Shown one piece after another: positions 9,360 to 18,584 of a DNA stretch of 64,000 nt. Within the stretch, counting starts at the first letter, position 1. Each line of letters begins with the position of its first letter. Made by a program: the position numbers and the translations under genes. Source of the DNA: Carboxylicivirga marina (GTDB lineage Bacteria > Bacteroidota > Bacteroidia > Bacteroidales > Marinilabiliaceae); contig NZ_JAENRR010000014.1 in the NCBI RefSeq assembly GCF_016612505.1, positions 1-64,000 of the forward strand, written 5' to 3'. The notes under the pieces were generated by a model that searched no databases, was not told the origin of the DNA, and saw nothing but the letters and a program-made list of their open reading frames with translations.

Positions 9360-9392
9360 AAAGGCGAACCAAATAGGGGTCGCCTTTCTTTT
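9360..9392 (+). terminator. Rho-independent terminator after the aminotransferase gene
   Basis: Stem AAAGGCGA / TCGCCTTT with an extra inner CC/GG pairing is followed by CTTTTG. Confidence 0.7.
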
Positions 9393-9501
9393 GTAAATTG
9401 GGTTTGGCTATTCGTGTTTTGTAATGGATTTAGGGAGTAAATGCTCGAAAAAATAGATTGTGGTTTGGTATAACACCGGGTTTTTAGCGCACGTATTTTT
9501 A

Positions 9502-9529
9502 GGATAATTAAAATAATCGTCTATTTTTG
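9502..9529 (+). promoter_or_regulatory. Putative Bacteroidota promoter of the GNAT-like gene
   Basis: TATTTTTG at 9522-9529 matches TAnnTTTG. An upstream TTTA lies about 20 bp away, near the -33 position. The start codon is 47 bp downstream. Confidence 0.4.
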
Positions 9530-9576
9530 TGGTGAGTCCTTCGGCTCGCTATTTTTCTTACAAAGCATTAGTGTGA

Positions 9577-10770
9577 ATGAAAGTAGTTGAGGTTTCTGAT
9601 AAGCAATCACAAAAGCAATTTCTGAATGTCGTAAACGTTATTTATAGCGACGATAAGAATTATGTGCGTCCGCTTGATTCAATGATAGAAGAGGTGTTTG
9701 ACGCCAATCGAAATACCTATTTTAACCATGGTGTAGCAACTCGATTTATATTAATTCGAAATGAGGAGGTGATTGGCCGTGTAGCAGCATTCGTCAATCA
9801 TAAGAAATCGAAAGGCTTTGATCAACCAACGGGAGGCTTGGGATTTTTTGAATGTATCAACGATAAGGAAGCTGCCTTTGTATTGTTTAATGCGGCAAAA
9901 GAGTGGTTAAAGAAAAACCAGATGGAGGCAATGGATGGCCCCATCAATTTTGGCGAAAATGATAATTTCTGGGGGTGCCTGGTTGAAGGTTTTTCACAGC
10001 CTGGTTTTGGCATGCAATATAACCCACCTTATTATAAAGCCTTTTTCGAGGAGTACGGTTTTTCGACTTACTTCGAGCAAATCACAAACCATCTGGATTT
10101 AACAGTGCCTTTTCCTGAGCGATTTTGGAAAATAGCAGGTTGGGTGGTAAAAAAGGAAGGTTTTAGCTTTAGGCATTTTAGAATTAAGGAAACAGATAAG
10201 TTTATTAACGATTTTGAGGCCATTTATAATGATGCCTGGCGTTTTCATGAGAACTTTACACCCATCGATAAGAAAGTGTTAAAAGCCACCATGATGAAGA
10301 CTAAAGCTTTTATGATGGAAGATTTAATCTGGTATGCTTATCATGATGGTAAACCAATTGGTTTTATTGTATTGTTTCCTGATGTAAATCAAATACTGAA
10401 ACATTTTAATGGTAAAATGAATCTGTGGAATAAACTGCGATTCATGTGGATGAAACACAGAAAGTATATGACACGTGCTCGTGTTGTTATTCTAGGTGTA
10501 GTACCAAAGTTTCAGCGTTCGGGTATTGAGTCTGGCTTATTTTGGCATTTGCAGGGTGTGGTTGATAAGAATCCACATTTGAAAGAGCTAGAGTTATCCT
10601 GGGTAGGCGATTTTAACCCTAAGATGCGTATTCTTCAGGAATCAATGGGTGCCACATTTGGTAAAAAGCATATTACCTATCGCTATTTGTTTAATAAAAA
10701 GAACAATGGGCAAACCAAGGCAACTGCAATACCTTTAGATACCAAATATAATGCTCATAAAGAAAAATAA
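9577..10770 (+). CDS. GNAT-fold acyltransferase-like protein
   Basis: 397 residues, of a Bacteroidota family usually labelled N-acetyltransferase or hypothetical. The first part (residues 1-130) resembles a degenerate GNAT half, with IRNEEVIGRVAAFVN as the beta4-like strand. The second half (about 215-370) contains VVILGVVPKFQRSGIES, which resembles the acetyl-CoA pyrophosphate-binding motif Q/R-x-x-G-x-G/A. A Gly-Pro-Ile-Asn segment (DGPINFGEND, about residue 126) is strongly conserved in this family. No signal peptide or transmembrane segments are seen. The substrate is unknown. It is monocistronic, with its own promoter-like sequence. Confidence 0.65.
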   Translation: MKVVEVSDKQSQKQFLNVVNVIYSDDKNYVRPLDSMIEEVFDANRNTYFNHGVATRFILIRNEEVIGRVAAFVNHKKSKGFDQPTGGLGFFECINDKEAAFVLFNAAKEWLKKNQMEAMDGPINFGENDNFWGCLVEGFSQPGFGMQYNPPYYKAFFEEYGFSTYFEQITNHLDLTVPFPERFWKIAGWVVKKEGFSFRHFRIKETDKFINDFEAIYNDAWRFHENFTPIDKKVLKATMMKTKAFMMEDLIWYAYHDGKPIGFIVLFPDVNQILKHFNGKMNLWNKLRFMWMKHRKYMTRARVVILGVVPKFQRSGIESGLFWHLQGVVDKNPHLKELELSWVGDFNPKMRILQESMGATFGKKHITYRYLFNKKNNGQTKATAIPLDTKYNAHKEK

Positions 10771-10803
10771 TTATAAATTTCAGAGATTAAATGCATTAAA
10801 AGC

Positions 10804-10834
10804 TTTGCTGGTTTAATTTTATAATTTACCTTTG
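10804..10834 (+). promoter_or_regulatory. Bacteroidota-type promoter of rpmE (L31)
   Basis: TTTG at 10804-10807 and TACCTTTG at 10827-10834 are separated by 19 bp, an exact match to the Bacteroidota consensus TTTG-N19ish-TAnnTTTG. The predicted leader is about 40 nt. It also argues against the in-frame TTG at 10832, which lies inside the -7 element. Confidence 0.7.
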
Positions 10835-10879
10835 CAGCCCGATACGAATAAGAATATTAAAGAATTAAATTATATAGCA

Positions 10880-11140
10880 ATGAAACAGGGCATTCATCCA
10901 GACAACTACAGATTGGTAGCTTTTACCGACATGTCAAATGGGGATACGTTCATCACTCGTTCTACTGTTAACACTAAAGATACTGTTGAAATCGACGGAG
11001 TTGAATATCCTCAGGTTAAATTAGAAATCTCAAGTACTTCTCACCCATTTTATACTGGTAAGATGAAACTTGTTGATACTGCAGGACGTGTAGATAAGTT
11101 CATGAGCAGATACCAAAAGCATTTCGATAAGCGTAAGTAA
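10880..11140 (+). CDS. rpmE: 50S ribosomal protein L31 type B
   Basis: 86 residues from ATG 10880. An upstream in-frame TTG at 10832 falls within the promoter and is rejected. The sequence begins [18 protein letters not shown] and ends in a basic tail (YQKHFDKRK), typical of L31 type B. It has no zinc-binding CxxC pairs, so it is the zinc-independent (C-minus) form. L31 sits at the subunit interface of the large ribosomal subunit. It is a single-gene unit bounded by a good promoter and a strong terminator. Confidence 0.96.
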   Translation: MKQGIHPDNYRLVAFTDMSNGDTFITRSTVNTKDTVEIDGVEYPQVKLEISSTSHPFYTGKMKLVDTAGRVDKFMSRYQKHFDKRK

Positions 11141-11164
11141 TTATTGCTTTGAGACTAAAATATA

Positions 11165-11196
11165 AAGCTTCGGATTTTTCCGAAGCTTTTTTTTTA
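11165..11196 (+). terminator. Rho-independent terminator after rpmE
   Basis: Stem AGCTTCGGA / TCCGAAGCT with a 4-nt T loop is followed by nine or more T. It is one of the clearest terminators in the window. Confidence 0.9.
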
Positions 11197-11248
11197 CAAT
11201 AATTGTAAATTGCCTCATCAATCAGAATTCTATTAAAACTGGTGTTAC

Positions 11249-12463
11249 ATGAATTTAATACTATTTGATAATAATTTTCGAAGTGGCATGTTGCCACTGA
11301 CTTTCACTCGCCCACAGGCAGATATTCGTATTGGCATATTGACCGTAAAAGAAAAATGGGAAGTTTGGTTAGATGAGGTAGCTAGTTATTTAGCATCAGA
11401 ATCTTTAGCTGAAAAGTTCAAGTTAAAGATGATGGATGAAAACATGTACGTTTCAGCTTCAGTATTGCCCAACAAGCAACTGGTAGATGTAGTTAAAAGT
11501 ATGACCTTGGGGCAGGCCTTATTTAAAGATGGTGTATTGTTAGCTGCATGTGGTGGAAAGGATGTAAAAGAGGCGATTGAAGCCAATGAATTTTCACCTT
11601 TTGTAACCATCGAGTTTGAAGGCGAGACAACCATTTTGGATAAAATCTATCAGTTAATTCCTCATAACCAGGATGAGATTAAAAACGACTTTGAATTAAT
11701 AACAAAGGGTCGTCAATCGCAGAAGATAGATGAAACTGTGACTGTAGTTGGAGCTAATAAAAAACCTGAGCTTGTTAATCAAATTTTTATTGAAGAAGGA
11801 GCGCAAGTTGAATATTGTTACCTGAATCCGCAGGAAGGACCTATTTATATTGGTAAGAATGCCAAGATATGGGAAGGTTCGATGTTACGAGGGCCTATCG
11901 CTATAGGCGAATCATCTCAGATTAGTATGGGAGCCAAGATATTACCAGGTGCGACTATTGGACCTTGGTCGAAAGTAGGTGGCGAAGTTAGTAATTCGGT
12001 TATCACCGGCTACTCTAATAAAGTGCACGATGGCTATTTAGGCGATTCAGTATTAGGTGAATGGTGTAATTTAGGTGCCAATACAAATACATCTAACTTA
12101 AAAAATGATTTTGCAATGGTTAAGTTGTGGGATTATTCTACTGAGCGTTTTGCAAAAACAGGTCTTCAGTTTTGTGGTTTAGTGATGGGCGATTATTCGC
12201 GCTGTGCCATCAATACCTCTTTTAACTCCGGCACTGTTGTAGGTGTTGGAAGCAATATTTTTGGAAGTGGTTTTCCACGTAATTTTGTCCCTTCTTTTGT
12301 GATTGGTGGGCCTCAGGGGTATAAAATTAATCACTTGAAAGCTGTTGCTAAAACCGCTAAAATGGCCATGGCTCGACGCAACGTAGAGTTGAATGATAAA
12401 GATGTCGCGGTGCTCGAAGATGTTTTTGAAAGTACTCAAAAGTATCGGACATCCTTGCGATAA
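11249..12463 (+). CDS. GlmU-like sugar nucleotidyltransferase / left-handed beta-helix protein
   Basis: 404 residues. The N-terminal ~180 residues (NLILFDNNFRSGMLPLTFTRP) match the divergent NTP_transf_4 domain of Bacteroidota GlmU-like proteins; the canonical nucleotide-binding LAAGxGTRM loop is missing. Residues about 200-380 form hexapeptide repeats of a left-handed beta-helix (IYIGKNAKIWEGSM, ISMGAKILPGATIGPWSKV), as in N-acyl- or acetyltransferases. It may act in UDP-GlcNAc or related sugar-nucleotide formation, as GlmU does, but the degenerate N-domain makes the uridylyl-transfer step uncertain. It lies 96 bp upstream of lon on the same strand. Confidence 0.78.
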   Translation: MNLILFDNNFRSGMLPLTFTRPQADIRIGILTVKEKWEVWLDEVASYLASESLAEKFKLKMMDENMYVSASVLPNKQLVDVVKSMTLGQALFKDGVLLAACGGKDVKEAIEANEFSPFVTIEFEGETTILDKIYQLIPHNQDEIKNDFELITKGRQSQKIDETVTVVGANKKPELVNQIFIEEGAQVEYCYLNPQEGPIYIGKNAKIWEGSMLRGPIAIGESSQISMGAKILPGATIGPWSKVGGEVSNSVITGYSNKVHDGYLGDSVLGEWCNLGANTNTSNLKNDFAMVKLWDYSTERFAKTGLQFCGLVMGDYSRCAINTSFNSGTVVGVGSNIFGSGFPRNFVPSFVIGGPQGYKINHLKAVAKTAKMAMARRNVELNDKDVAVLEDVFESTQKYRTSLR

Positions 12464-12559
12464 ATTTTGGCACGCCAATTGACAATAAGGCAGCGGAGAA
12501 TTTTAAAAGGAGTCTCCGACATTTTGTCATTTATTGACAGTGATTTAGAGAATTAAGAT

Positions 12560-15010
12560 ATGGATAATGATAAATTTGGTTTAGATAAGGTGCTTATGTC
12601 TGATGTATTTGAATCTGATGCAGAGTTTATTCCGATCGTAACAGATGAGGATGAACAAAATGTCAGTGCTTTCGAGGTACCTGACATCTTGCCAATATTG
12701 CCGTTGCGAAATACGGTATTATTCCCAGGTGTAATTATTCCAATTTCAATAGGACGCGATAAGTCTTTGAAATTAATACGTGAGATTCAGAAGTCTAAGG
12801 GCGTATTCGGAGCTATTGCACAAAAAGATATTAAGGAAGATAATCCGCAAAAAGAGGATTTGTTTGAAGTTGGAACGGTTGCTAAAGTCATTAAGGTACT
12901 TGAAATGCCCGATAACTCTACATCTGTTATTATTCAGGGTAAAAAACGTTTTCAGCTGGAGGAGATGATTACCGATGAACCTTATCATATGGCTAAAGTT
13001 AAAGGCCTTGAAGATGAAAAGGATGAGAAGCAGCGCGATGAGTTTGAGGCGGTCGTTAGTTCCATTAAAGATTTGTCACTACGTGTGATTAAGGCGAACT
13101 CTAATGTGCCACCTGAGGCATCTTTTGCTGTAAAAAATATTGAAAATGATGGTTTCCTAATCAACTTTGTTTGTTCCAATTCTGAAATTAGCGTTGACGA
13201 AAAGCAAGACTTACTTGGTAAAGACAGTCTTCTTGATCGTGGTATGCTACTACTCGAACATTTGGCTCGCGAAGTGCAAATGCAGGAGTTAAAAAGCGAT
13301 ATCCAGAGTAAGGTAAAGCTCGATATTGATCAGCAGCAACGTGAATACATGTTGCAGCAACAGATCAAAACCATTCAGGATGAATTGGGTTCTAGCCCTA
13401 TCGAGCAGGAAATTAGAGATCTTAAAGAAAAAGCGAAGAAGAAAAAGTGGGGAAAAGAGGTTAAGGATCTTTTCAAAAAAGAACTGGATAAACTTCAGCG
13501 ATTAAACCCTGCAGCAGGCGAATACTCGGTTCAGCATAATTACCTGCAAACGCTGATTGATATACCCTGGAACGAGTATACGAAAGATATTTATGACTTG
13601 AATCGTGCAGAGCGCATTTTGGATCGCGATCATTATGGGCTGGATAAGGTGAAAGAGCGCATTTTGGAGCACTTGGCTGTGTTAAAATTAAGGGGTGAGT
13701 TAAAATCGCCAATCATATGTTTGTATGGCCCTCCGGGAGTTGGTAAAACTTCTTTGGGTAAATCAATCGCCGAATCTTTAGGGCGTAAATATGTGCGTAT
13801 GTCCTTAGGTGGTGTGCACGATGAAGCCGAAATCAGAGGTCATCGAAAAACGTATATTGGAGCCATGCCGGGTCGAATTATTCAGAGCATTAAAAAAGCA
13901 GGGGCTGCCAATCCAGTATTTATACTTGATGAAATTGACAAGGTAAATGCCAGTGCTCATGGCGATCCGTCTGCGGCTTTATTAGAAGTACTGGATCCTG
14001 AGCAAAATGAGCATTTTCATGATAATTTCCTTGAGGTGGATTTCGATCTATCGAAAACAATGTTTGTGGCTACGGCTAATACCTTAGGTGGTATTTCTCA
14101 ACCATTGTTAGATCGTATGGAATTAATCAATGTGAGTGGTTACATCATTGAGGAAAAAACGGAAATTGCCAAGCGTCACCTGATGCCAAAGCAAATGGAG
14201 AATCATGGCATTCCAAAAGGAACCATCTCGGTTAGTAAGAAAGTACTGTCTTATATTGTTGAGTCGTATACCCGTGAGTCAGGAGTACGTGAGTTAGATA
14301 AAGTTTTGGCAAAGCTATGCCGTAAAGTTGCGCTTAAAATTGCCAAAGATGAAGAGATGAAAAAGACTCTGGCCATTAAAGATGTGGCTACCTATTTGGG
14401 AGTTGCTCGTTTCTCAAAAGATAAGTGGCAAGATAACTCAACAGCCGGTGTTGTTACAGGTTTAGCCTGGACCGCTGTTGGTGGTGAAATACTATTTGTA
14501 GAAACCAGCCTAAGTAAAGGAAAGGGAAAGTTGACCCTAACCGGTAATCTAGGTGATGTAATGAAGGAATCTGCTTTATTAGCCCTGGAGTATTTGCGAG
14601 CCAACACCGATAAGTTAGGTCTTAAAACGGAGAGCTTTGATGAGTGGAATGTGCACGTTCATGTGCCGGAAGGAGCAATTCCAAAAGACGGCCCTTCGGC
14701 TGGTGTAACCATGGTTACGTCATTGGCATCGGCTTTTACACAGCGAAAAGTAAGAGCTCGATTAGCCATGACAGGTGAAATTACTCTTCGTGGTAAAGTA
14801 TTGCCGGTGGGAGGCATCAAAGAGAAGATATTGGCGGCTAAGCGTGCTGGTATTACTGATATTATCCTATCGCATGAGAATCAAAAGGATATCGAAGAAA
14901 TAAATGATATTTACCTGGAAGGCTTAGAGTTTCATTTTGTGAAAGAAGTGGAAGAAGTGCTGAAACTGGCCTTGCTCGATGAGAAGGTAAAGAAACCATT
15001 AGCAATATAA
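12560..15010 (+). CDS. lon: ATP-dependent Lon protease
   Basis: 816 residues, full length. The N-terminal LON substrate-binding domain ([20 protein letters not shown], from about residue 43) is followed by a coiled-coil linker, an AAA+ module with Walker [10 protein letters not shown] (about 391-399) and Walker [10 protein letters not shown], and the S16 peptidase domain with catalytic Ser713 (DGPSAG) and Lys756 (GIKEK). It degrades misfolded and short-lived regulatory proteins in the cytoplasm. An acidic N-terminal extension of about 40 residues precedes the LON domain, as in other Bacteroidota. The 96-bp upstream spacer carries inverted repeats (see findings), so heat or stress control is possible. 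Confidence 0.98.
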   Translation: MDNDKFGLDKVLMSDVFESDAEFIPIVTDEDEQNVSAFEVPDILPILPLRNTVLFPGVIIPISIGRDKSLKLIREIQKSKGVFGAIAQKDIKEDNPQKEDLFEVGTVAKVIKVLEMPDNSTSVIIQGKKRFQLEEMITDEPYHMAKVKGLEDEKDEKQRDEFEAVVSSIKDLSLRVIKANSNVPPEASFAVKNIENDGFLINFVCSNSEISVDEKQDLLGKDSLLDRGMLLLEHLAREVQMQELKSDIQSKVKLDIDQQQREYMLQQQIKTIQDELGSSPIEQEIRDLKEKAKKKKWGKEVKDLFKKELDKLQRLNPAAGEYSVQHNYLQTLIDIPWNEYTKDIYDLNRAERILDRDHYGLDKVKERILEHLAVLKLRGELKSPIICLYGPPGVGKTSLGKSIAESLGRKYVRMSLGGVHDEAEIRGHRKTYIGAMPGRIIQSIKKAGAANPVFILDEIDKVNASAHGDPSAALLEVLDPEQNEHFHDNFLEVDFDLSKTMFVATANTLGGISQPLLDRMELINVSGYIIEEKTEIAKRHLMPKQMENHGIPKGTISVSKKVLSYIVESYTRESGVRELDKVLAKLCRKVALKIAKDEEMKKTLAIKDVATYLGVARFSKDKWQDNSTAGVVTGLAWTAVGGEILFVETSLSKGKGKLTLTGNLGDVMKESALLALEYLRANTDKLGLKTESFDEWNVHVHVPEGAIPKDGPSAGVTMVTSLASAFTQRKVRARLAMTGEITLRGKVLPVGGIKEKILAAKRAGITDIILSHENQKDIEEINDIYLEGLEFHFVKEVEEVLKLALLDEKVKKPLAI

Positions 15011-15020
15011 TATGAAATGA

Positions 15021-15047
15021 GAGGCCGGGTTAACCGGCCTCTTTTAT
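15021..15047 (+). terminator. Rho-independent terminator after lon
   Basis: Stem GAGGCCGG / CCGGCCTC, loop GTTAA, followed by TTTTATTTT. It abuts the 3' end of the convergent ADP-ribosylglycohydrolase-like gene. Confidence 0.85.
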
Positions 15048-15048
15048 T

Positions 15049-15861
15049 TTAGTGAAAGTTAAATTGTATCTCTTTTTTATCAATTAAAAAGGGTTGACAA
15101 TATTTATTTTCAAACTGGCTTAAGATATCTTCTAGCTCTGGCGAAAGGCGGGCCAGTGATTTTCTTATAATTGACTTCGGAATATGCTTGTAATAGGCTT
15201 GCGCAACCGCCCCGGTTATACTACCTAAAGTATTACTTGGTCCATCAATCCATATAGCATGGCGTATGGCATTTTCAAAATTATCTGATACTAATACGGC
15301 CATAATCGCGCAAGGTACTGGCGATTGGTATCTCTCATTCAGTATAGTAGCGCATTCTTTCGTTAAAGTTTCTGGCAATTCATAACCTAATTGATTGCAA
15401 AGGAAATCACGTATTTCACTTTTCTTTTTGCCGGACTTGGCGAGAAATATTGAACCGCATAAAGCTTGTGATGCAGTTATTTTGGCTTCATCGGGGTGTG
15501 TTACAATGGTGGCTTTACGGGCTTCTTCCATTGCTTCGTCAAGCGTAGTGGCAGCAAAACCAATAGGACTAATTCTACGGGCAGCGCCGTCACCTTTACT
15601 TTTGTATATTTCATTAGGGTTATTTGAGAGTGCCCACTCTAAAAATGCAGGTTGATAACCGGCTTTAGGATAATGTTGTGTCCACTGCCTGAGTTTATTG
15701 CAATACGGTTTGCCAGATAAGATGGCATCTGCAGTTGAAATCGTTAAAACGGTGTCATCGGTATAGGCCGAAAATGGTTTTAACAATTGAAATTTTAACG
15801 ATGGTTGAGGCGAATCAATAAACGCCGAACCTATAATGTCGCCAATAATAGCTCCTCTCAT
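15049..15861 (-). CDS. ADP-ribosylglycohydrolase-like protein with altered C-terminal metal site
   Basis: 270 residues of the ADP-ribosylglycohydrolase/DraG family (PF03747). The N-terminus has the family start GAIIGDIIGSAF and the metal-binding TDD motif (Thr34-Asp35-Asp36 in YTDDTVL). The C-terminal signature, normally GGDxDT followed by a Gly/Ala-rich helix, here reads DGPSNT (206-211), so the two usual metal-ligand Asp positions are Pro208 and Asn210. The following helix (LGSITGAVAQAYY) is intact. Family members remove ADP-ribose from Arg, Ser or DNA, or hydrolyse related metabolites. With half the di-metal site changed, activity may be altered or lost. The gene is divergent from the AI-2E permease gene and convergent with lon. 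Confidence 0.8.
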   Translation of the reverse strand: MRGAIIGDIIGSAFIDSPQPSLKFQLLKPFSAYTDDTVLTISTADAILSGKPYCNKLRQWTQHYPKAGYQPAFLEWALSNNPNEIYKSKGDGAARRISPIGFAATTLDEAMEEARKATIVTHPDEAKITASQALCGSIFLAKSGKKKSEIRDFLCNQLGYELPETLTKECATILNERYQSPVPCAIMAVLVSDNFENAIRHAIWIDGPSNTLGSITGAVAQAYYKHIPKSIIRKSLARLSPELEDILSQFENKYCQPFLIDKKEIQFNFH

Positions 15862-16068
15862 ATAATTTAATTGTTAGGTGTTGGAGCTGTAAAAATAGTG
15901 TTTACAATGAGCCGCAAAACTTTAGCTGGCAAGCCTTGTGATTAACTGACGATATTATAGGATTAACAGCTGTATTTATTTGACCAATAGATTAATTATT
16001 TCATTGGCAATGCTTGCTTTTAGTTGATTATTTTCCGTGCTTATATCATTAATTTCGGAAATTATTGA

Positions 16069-17178
16069 ATGGGCGAAAGAATTAAATACATCATTTGGTT
16101 TATAATTGCCAGTTTATCAATCCTTTTGATTTGGTACTTTCGGGCGGTTGTGTCATTTCTGATTGTCTCGGCAGTTTTATCATTGGTTGCCAGGCCTATA
16201 TTTGATTTGATTAAAAGAATAAAAATCAAAAGTTGGCGTCCGTCTAATGCATTAGGAGCCATATTGACGGTGCTTACTTTATGGGTATTTATCCTGACTT
16301 TCTTTAGAGTGAGTATACCTTTTATCGTTAAAGAAATCCATTTTTTATCCAATGTTGACTTAGATGCAGTATTTGATACCGCTGAGCGACTTCTGAGTTC
16401 GATTGTCGATCCGCTTAAACAAACTGAATTTGGGAAAGCCGGATTAGATGTCATTGAAGGACAAATAAAAGAAACGGCTATTACGTTTTTTGATTTTTCT
16501 CGCCTGCGCGATATTTTTGCTTCCCTGGCTGGATTTTTAGGAGGTGTTTTCATTTTTGCCTTTAGTGTTTCGTTCATTACCTTTTTCTTTTTGAAAGAAG
16601 AGTGGCTGATTGTGCAAGGCTTACTTTTGTTTGTGCCAAGTCACTACGAAGAAGGTATTAAACATGCTTTGTCATCAATAAAAACATTGTTGCGACGTTA
16701 TTTTATTGGCATTATTATCCAAATTACGCTTATAAGTACTGTTGTTACTTTTGGATTATTTTTGGTAGGAATGGAATTGCAGCATGCTGTCATTATTGGT
16801 CTTTTCTCAGGATTTATAAATGTGATTCCCTATATGGGGCCATTAATTGGAGCATTCTTTGGTTTTTTAGTTGCCTTGGTTGTTTATGTTCAGATGCCCG
16901 TGCCTCCTGATTTTATAAATTATATGTTTGGTGTGTTTCTGGTGTTTGTAATCGTACAATTGTTAGATAACATTGTATTTCAGCCCTTTATATTTTCTGC
17001 CAGTGTACGAGCACATCCACTTGAGATTTTTATACTAATTCTGATGGCTGGTTACATGTCAGGAATCATAGGTATGTTTCTGGCAATTCCTGTATATACG
17101 ATTATCAGGGTGATAGCCAAAGAGTTCTTCTTCAACTACAAATTAGTTCAAAAACTAACCGAGAAAATAAAAGAATAA
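16069..17178 (+). CDS. AI-2E family membrane transporter
   Basis: 369 residues of the AI-2E transporter family (PF01594). There are two transmembrane helices at the N-terminus (IIWFIIASLSILLIW and the next segment), a soluble periplasmic-type region at about 95-150, then several helices. The family motif LFSGFINVIPYMGPLIGAFFG lies at about residues 243-263, and the C-terminal IVQLLDNIVFQPFIF segment is also typical. The family includes E. coli TqsA and YdiK and some Na+/H+ antiporters; the substrate here is unknown. A TAATTTCG sequence just upstream is a possible variant -7 element. Confidence 0.85.
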   Translation: MGERIKYIIWFIIASLSILLIWYFRAVVSFLIVSAVLSLVARPIFDLIKRIKIKSWRPSNALGAILTVLTLWVFILTFFRVSIPFIVKEIHFLSNVDLDAVFDTAERLLSSIVDPLKQTEFGKAGLDVIEGQIKETAITFFDFSRLRDIFASLAGFLGGVFIFAFSVSFITFFFLKEEWLIVQGLLLFVPSHYEEGIKHALSSIKTLLRRYFIGIIIQITLISTVVTFGLFLVGMELQHAVIIGLFSGFINVIPYMGPLIGAFFGFLVALVVYVQMPVPPDFINYMFGVFLVFVIVQLLDNIVFQPFIFSASVRAHPLEIFILILMAGYMSGIIGMFLAIPVYTIIRVIAKEFFFNYKLVQKLTEKIKE

Positions 17179-17192
17179 AAGGTCTGAAATAT

Positions 17193-17200
17193 TATATTTG
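17193..17200 (+). promoter_or_regulatory. Putative -7 element of the alternative complex III operon
   Basis: TATATTTG matches the Bacteroidota -7 consensus TAnnTTTG, about 150 bp upstream of actA. No clear TTTG is seen at -33. It would give a leader of about 140 nt. Confidence 0.4.
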
Positions 17201-17348
17201 TCGCTTAAAACAATTTAAGCATTGATTCGTTAACAATTGTTGAAAGTTGAAGTGTTAAAAAATAACAACAAAATATAAAAAGAATCTGTGTAATAACAAG
17301 GCTTTCAGAGGGCTTGGTGTTATGCTCAGAAACAAATAGCGACTAATT

Positions 17349-18491
17349 ATGGTAAAGACTTTATCAAGGTCCCTTTGTCATGGGAGAAAAATCTTAAAGT
17401 TTTTCATACTGTTTTTTGTTCTGCATCAATTTGCAGGCAACACAACAATGTATGCAAAGAGCAATGGGCCCGAACCTGATGTGAAAGTTGGAGAGCGACT
17501 TTTTTATGGCTTAATATCTACCGGTGAAGGATCAAATTCATGTGTATCGTGTCACACTATGCACACAGCCGATACCATGAACTGGAATCCCTCGGCCGTT
17601 GAAATGGCAAAAGTTGCAGCCGAAATGGACTTAGCAACTTTTAAAGAACACTTGTTAACGCCATCTGGTGCAATGCGCGAGAAAGTTCATGTCAAATACC
17701 AATTGGATGATGAGCAGTTGTTTCATCTGCAAGGGTACTTAAAAGAACTATCGGAAACAGGAGCTAAGGATAAACCAATGTCCATTAATCAACTCTTAAT
17801 CTTTCTTCTGTTAGGAGGCCTAATGACGATTGCCTTGGTTGACTTAATCTTCACAAAAAAGATACCTTATAAAGCTATACATGTCTTAATTATCATTTTC
17901 GGTGTGAGTTTTCAGTTGAAAATAGTAGCTCACGAAATGATAGATCTTGGCCGTAGTGAAGGTTATATGCCTGATCAACCTATTAAGTTTTCGCATAAAG
18001 TACATGCCGGAGATAATAAAATAGATTGTTTGTATTGTCACTCCAATGCCGATGAAGGTAAATCAGCTGGATTGCCAAGTGCAGGCTTATGTATGAATTG
18101 TCACCAGGTAGTGCGAAATGGGTCACATTCTGGTCAGTTTGAAATTGGTAAAGTAGTAGATGCTTACGAAAATAATAAAGACATTGAGTGGGTGCGAATT
18201 CATAATTTACCTGATCATGTGTTCTTTAGTCACGCACAGCATGTAAACGTTGGCCAGCGCGATTGCCAGGAATGTCACGGTGATGTTGAAAATATGCATA
18301 TTCTGAAGCAGGAAAATGACCTCTCAATGAGTTGGTGCCTTGACTGTCATAAAGAAACCAATGTCAATTTCAAAGGAAACGACTATTATAAAACCTTTGA
18401 GGCTTTACATAAAGATTTAGCCGAAGGTGTACGTGACTCAATAAAAGCAGCTGATATTGGCGCTAACGATTGTATGAAGTGTCACCATTAA
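17349..18491 (+). CDS. actA: Alternative complex III subunit ActA, multiheme cytochrome c
   Basis: 380 residues. An N-terminal signal segment (KFFILFFVLHQFAG) is followed by a monoheme cytochrome c-like domain with CVSCH (Cys65-His69), two transmembrane helices (about 143-170 and 177-195), and a class III-type multiheme region with CLYCH, CMNCH, CQECH, CLDCH and CMKCH. That makes six CxxCH sites in total. ActA passes electrons from the complex to the periplasmic acceptor or oxidase. It is the first gene of a co-directional operon followed by actB, C, D, F and E. Many described ActA proteins carry five hemes, so the N-terminal sixth heme domain deserves attention. Confidence 0.92.
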   Translation: MVKTLSRSLCHGRKILKFFILFFVLHQFAGNTTMYAKSNGPEPDVKVGERLFYGLISTGEGSNSCVSCHTMHTADTMNWNPSAVEMAKVAAEMDLATFKEHLLTPSGAMREKVHVKYQLDDEQLFHLQGYLKELSETGAKDKPMSINQLLIFLLLGGLMTIALVDLIFTKKIPYKAIHVLIIIFGVSFQLKIVAHEMIDLGRSEGYMPDQPIKFSHKVHAGDNKIDCLYCHSNADEGKSAGLPSAGLCMNCHQVVRNGSHSGQFEIGKVVDAYENNKDIEWVRIHNLPDHVFFSHAQHVNVGQRDCQECHGDVENMHILKQENDLSMSWCLDCHKETNVNFKGNDYYKTFEALHKDLAEGVRDSIKAADIGANDCMKCHH

Positions 18492-18584
18492 TTAATAAAG
18501 AGATTTAAGATACAAGATAAAAGACACAGGAAGAGAGTAATCTTGAAACCGATGTCTTGAACCTTGATACTAAATTTAAATAAT
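18492..18584. repeat. Short imperfect palindromic element in the actA-actB spacer
   Basis: The 93-bp spacer has a left part ATTTAAGATACAAGAT with AAAGACAC and a right part containing GTCTTGAACCTTGATAC followed by TAAATTT. The two are imperfect inverted copies and can fold into a long hairpin. A related sequence lies in the actD-actF spacer. Confidence 0.5.

Noticed and set aside
16062-16577. 171-residue minus-strand frame inside the AI-2E transporter
   Set aside because: Antisense shadow, no domain content.
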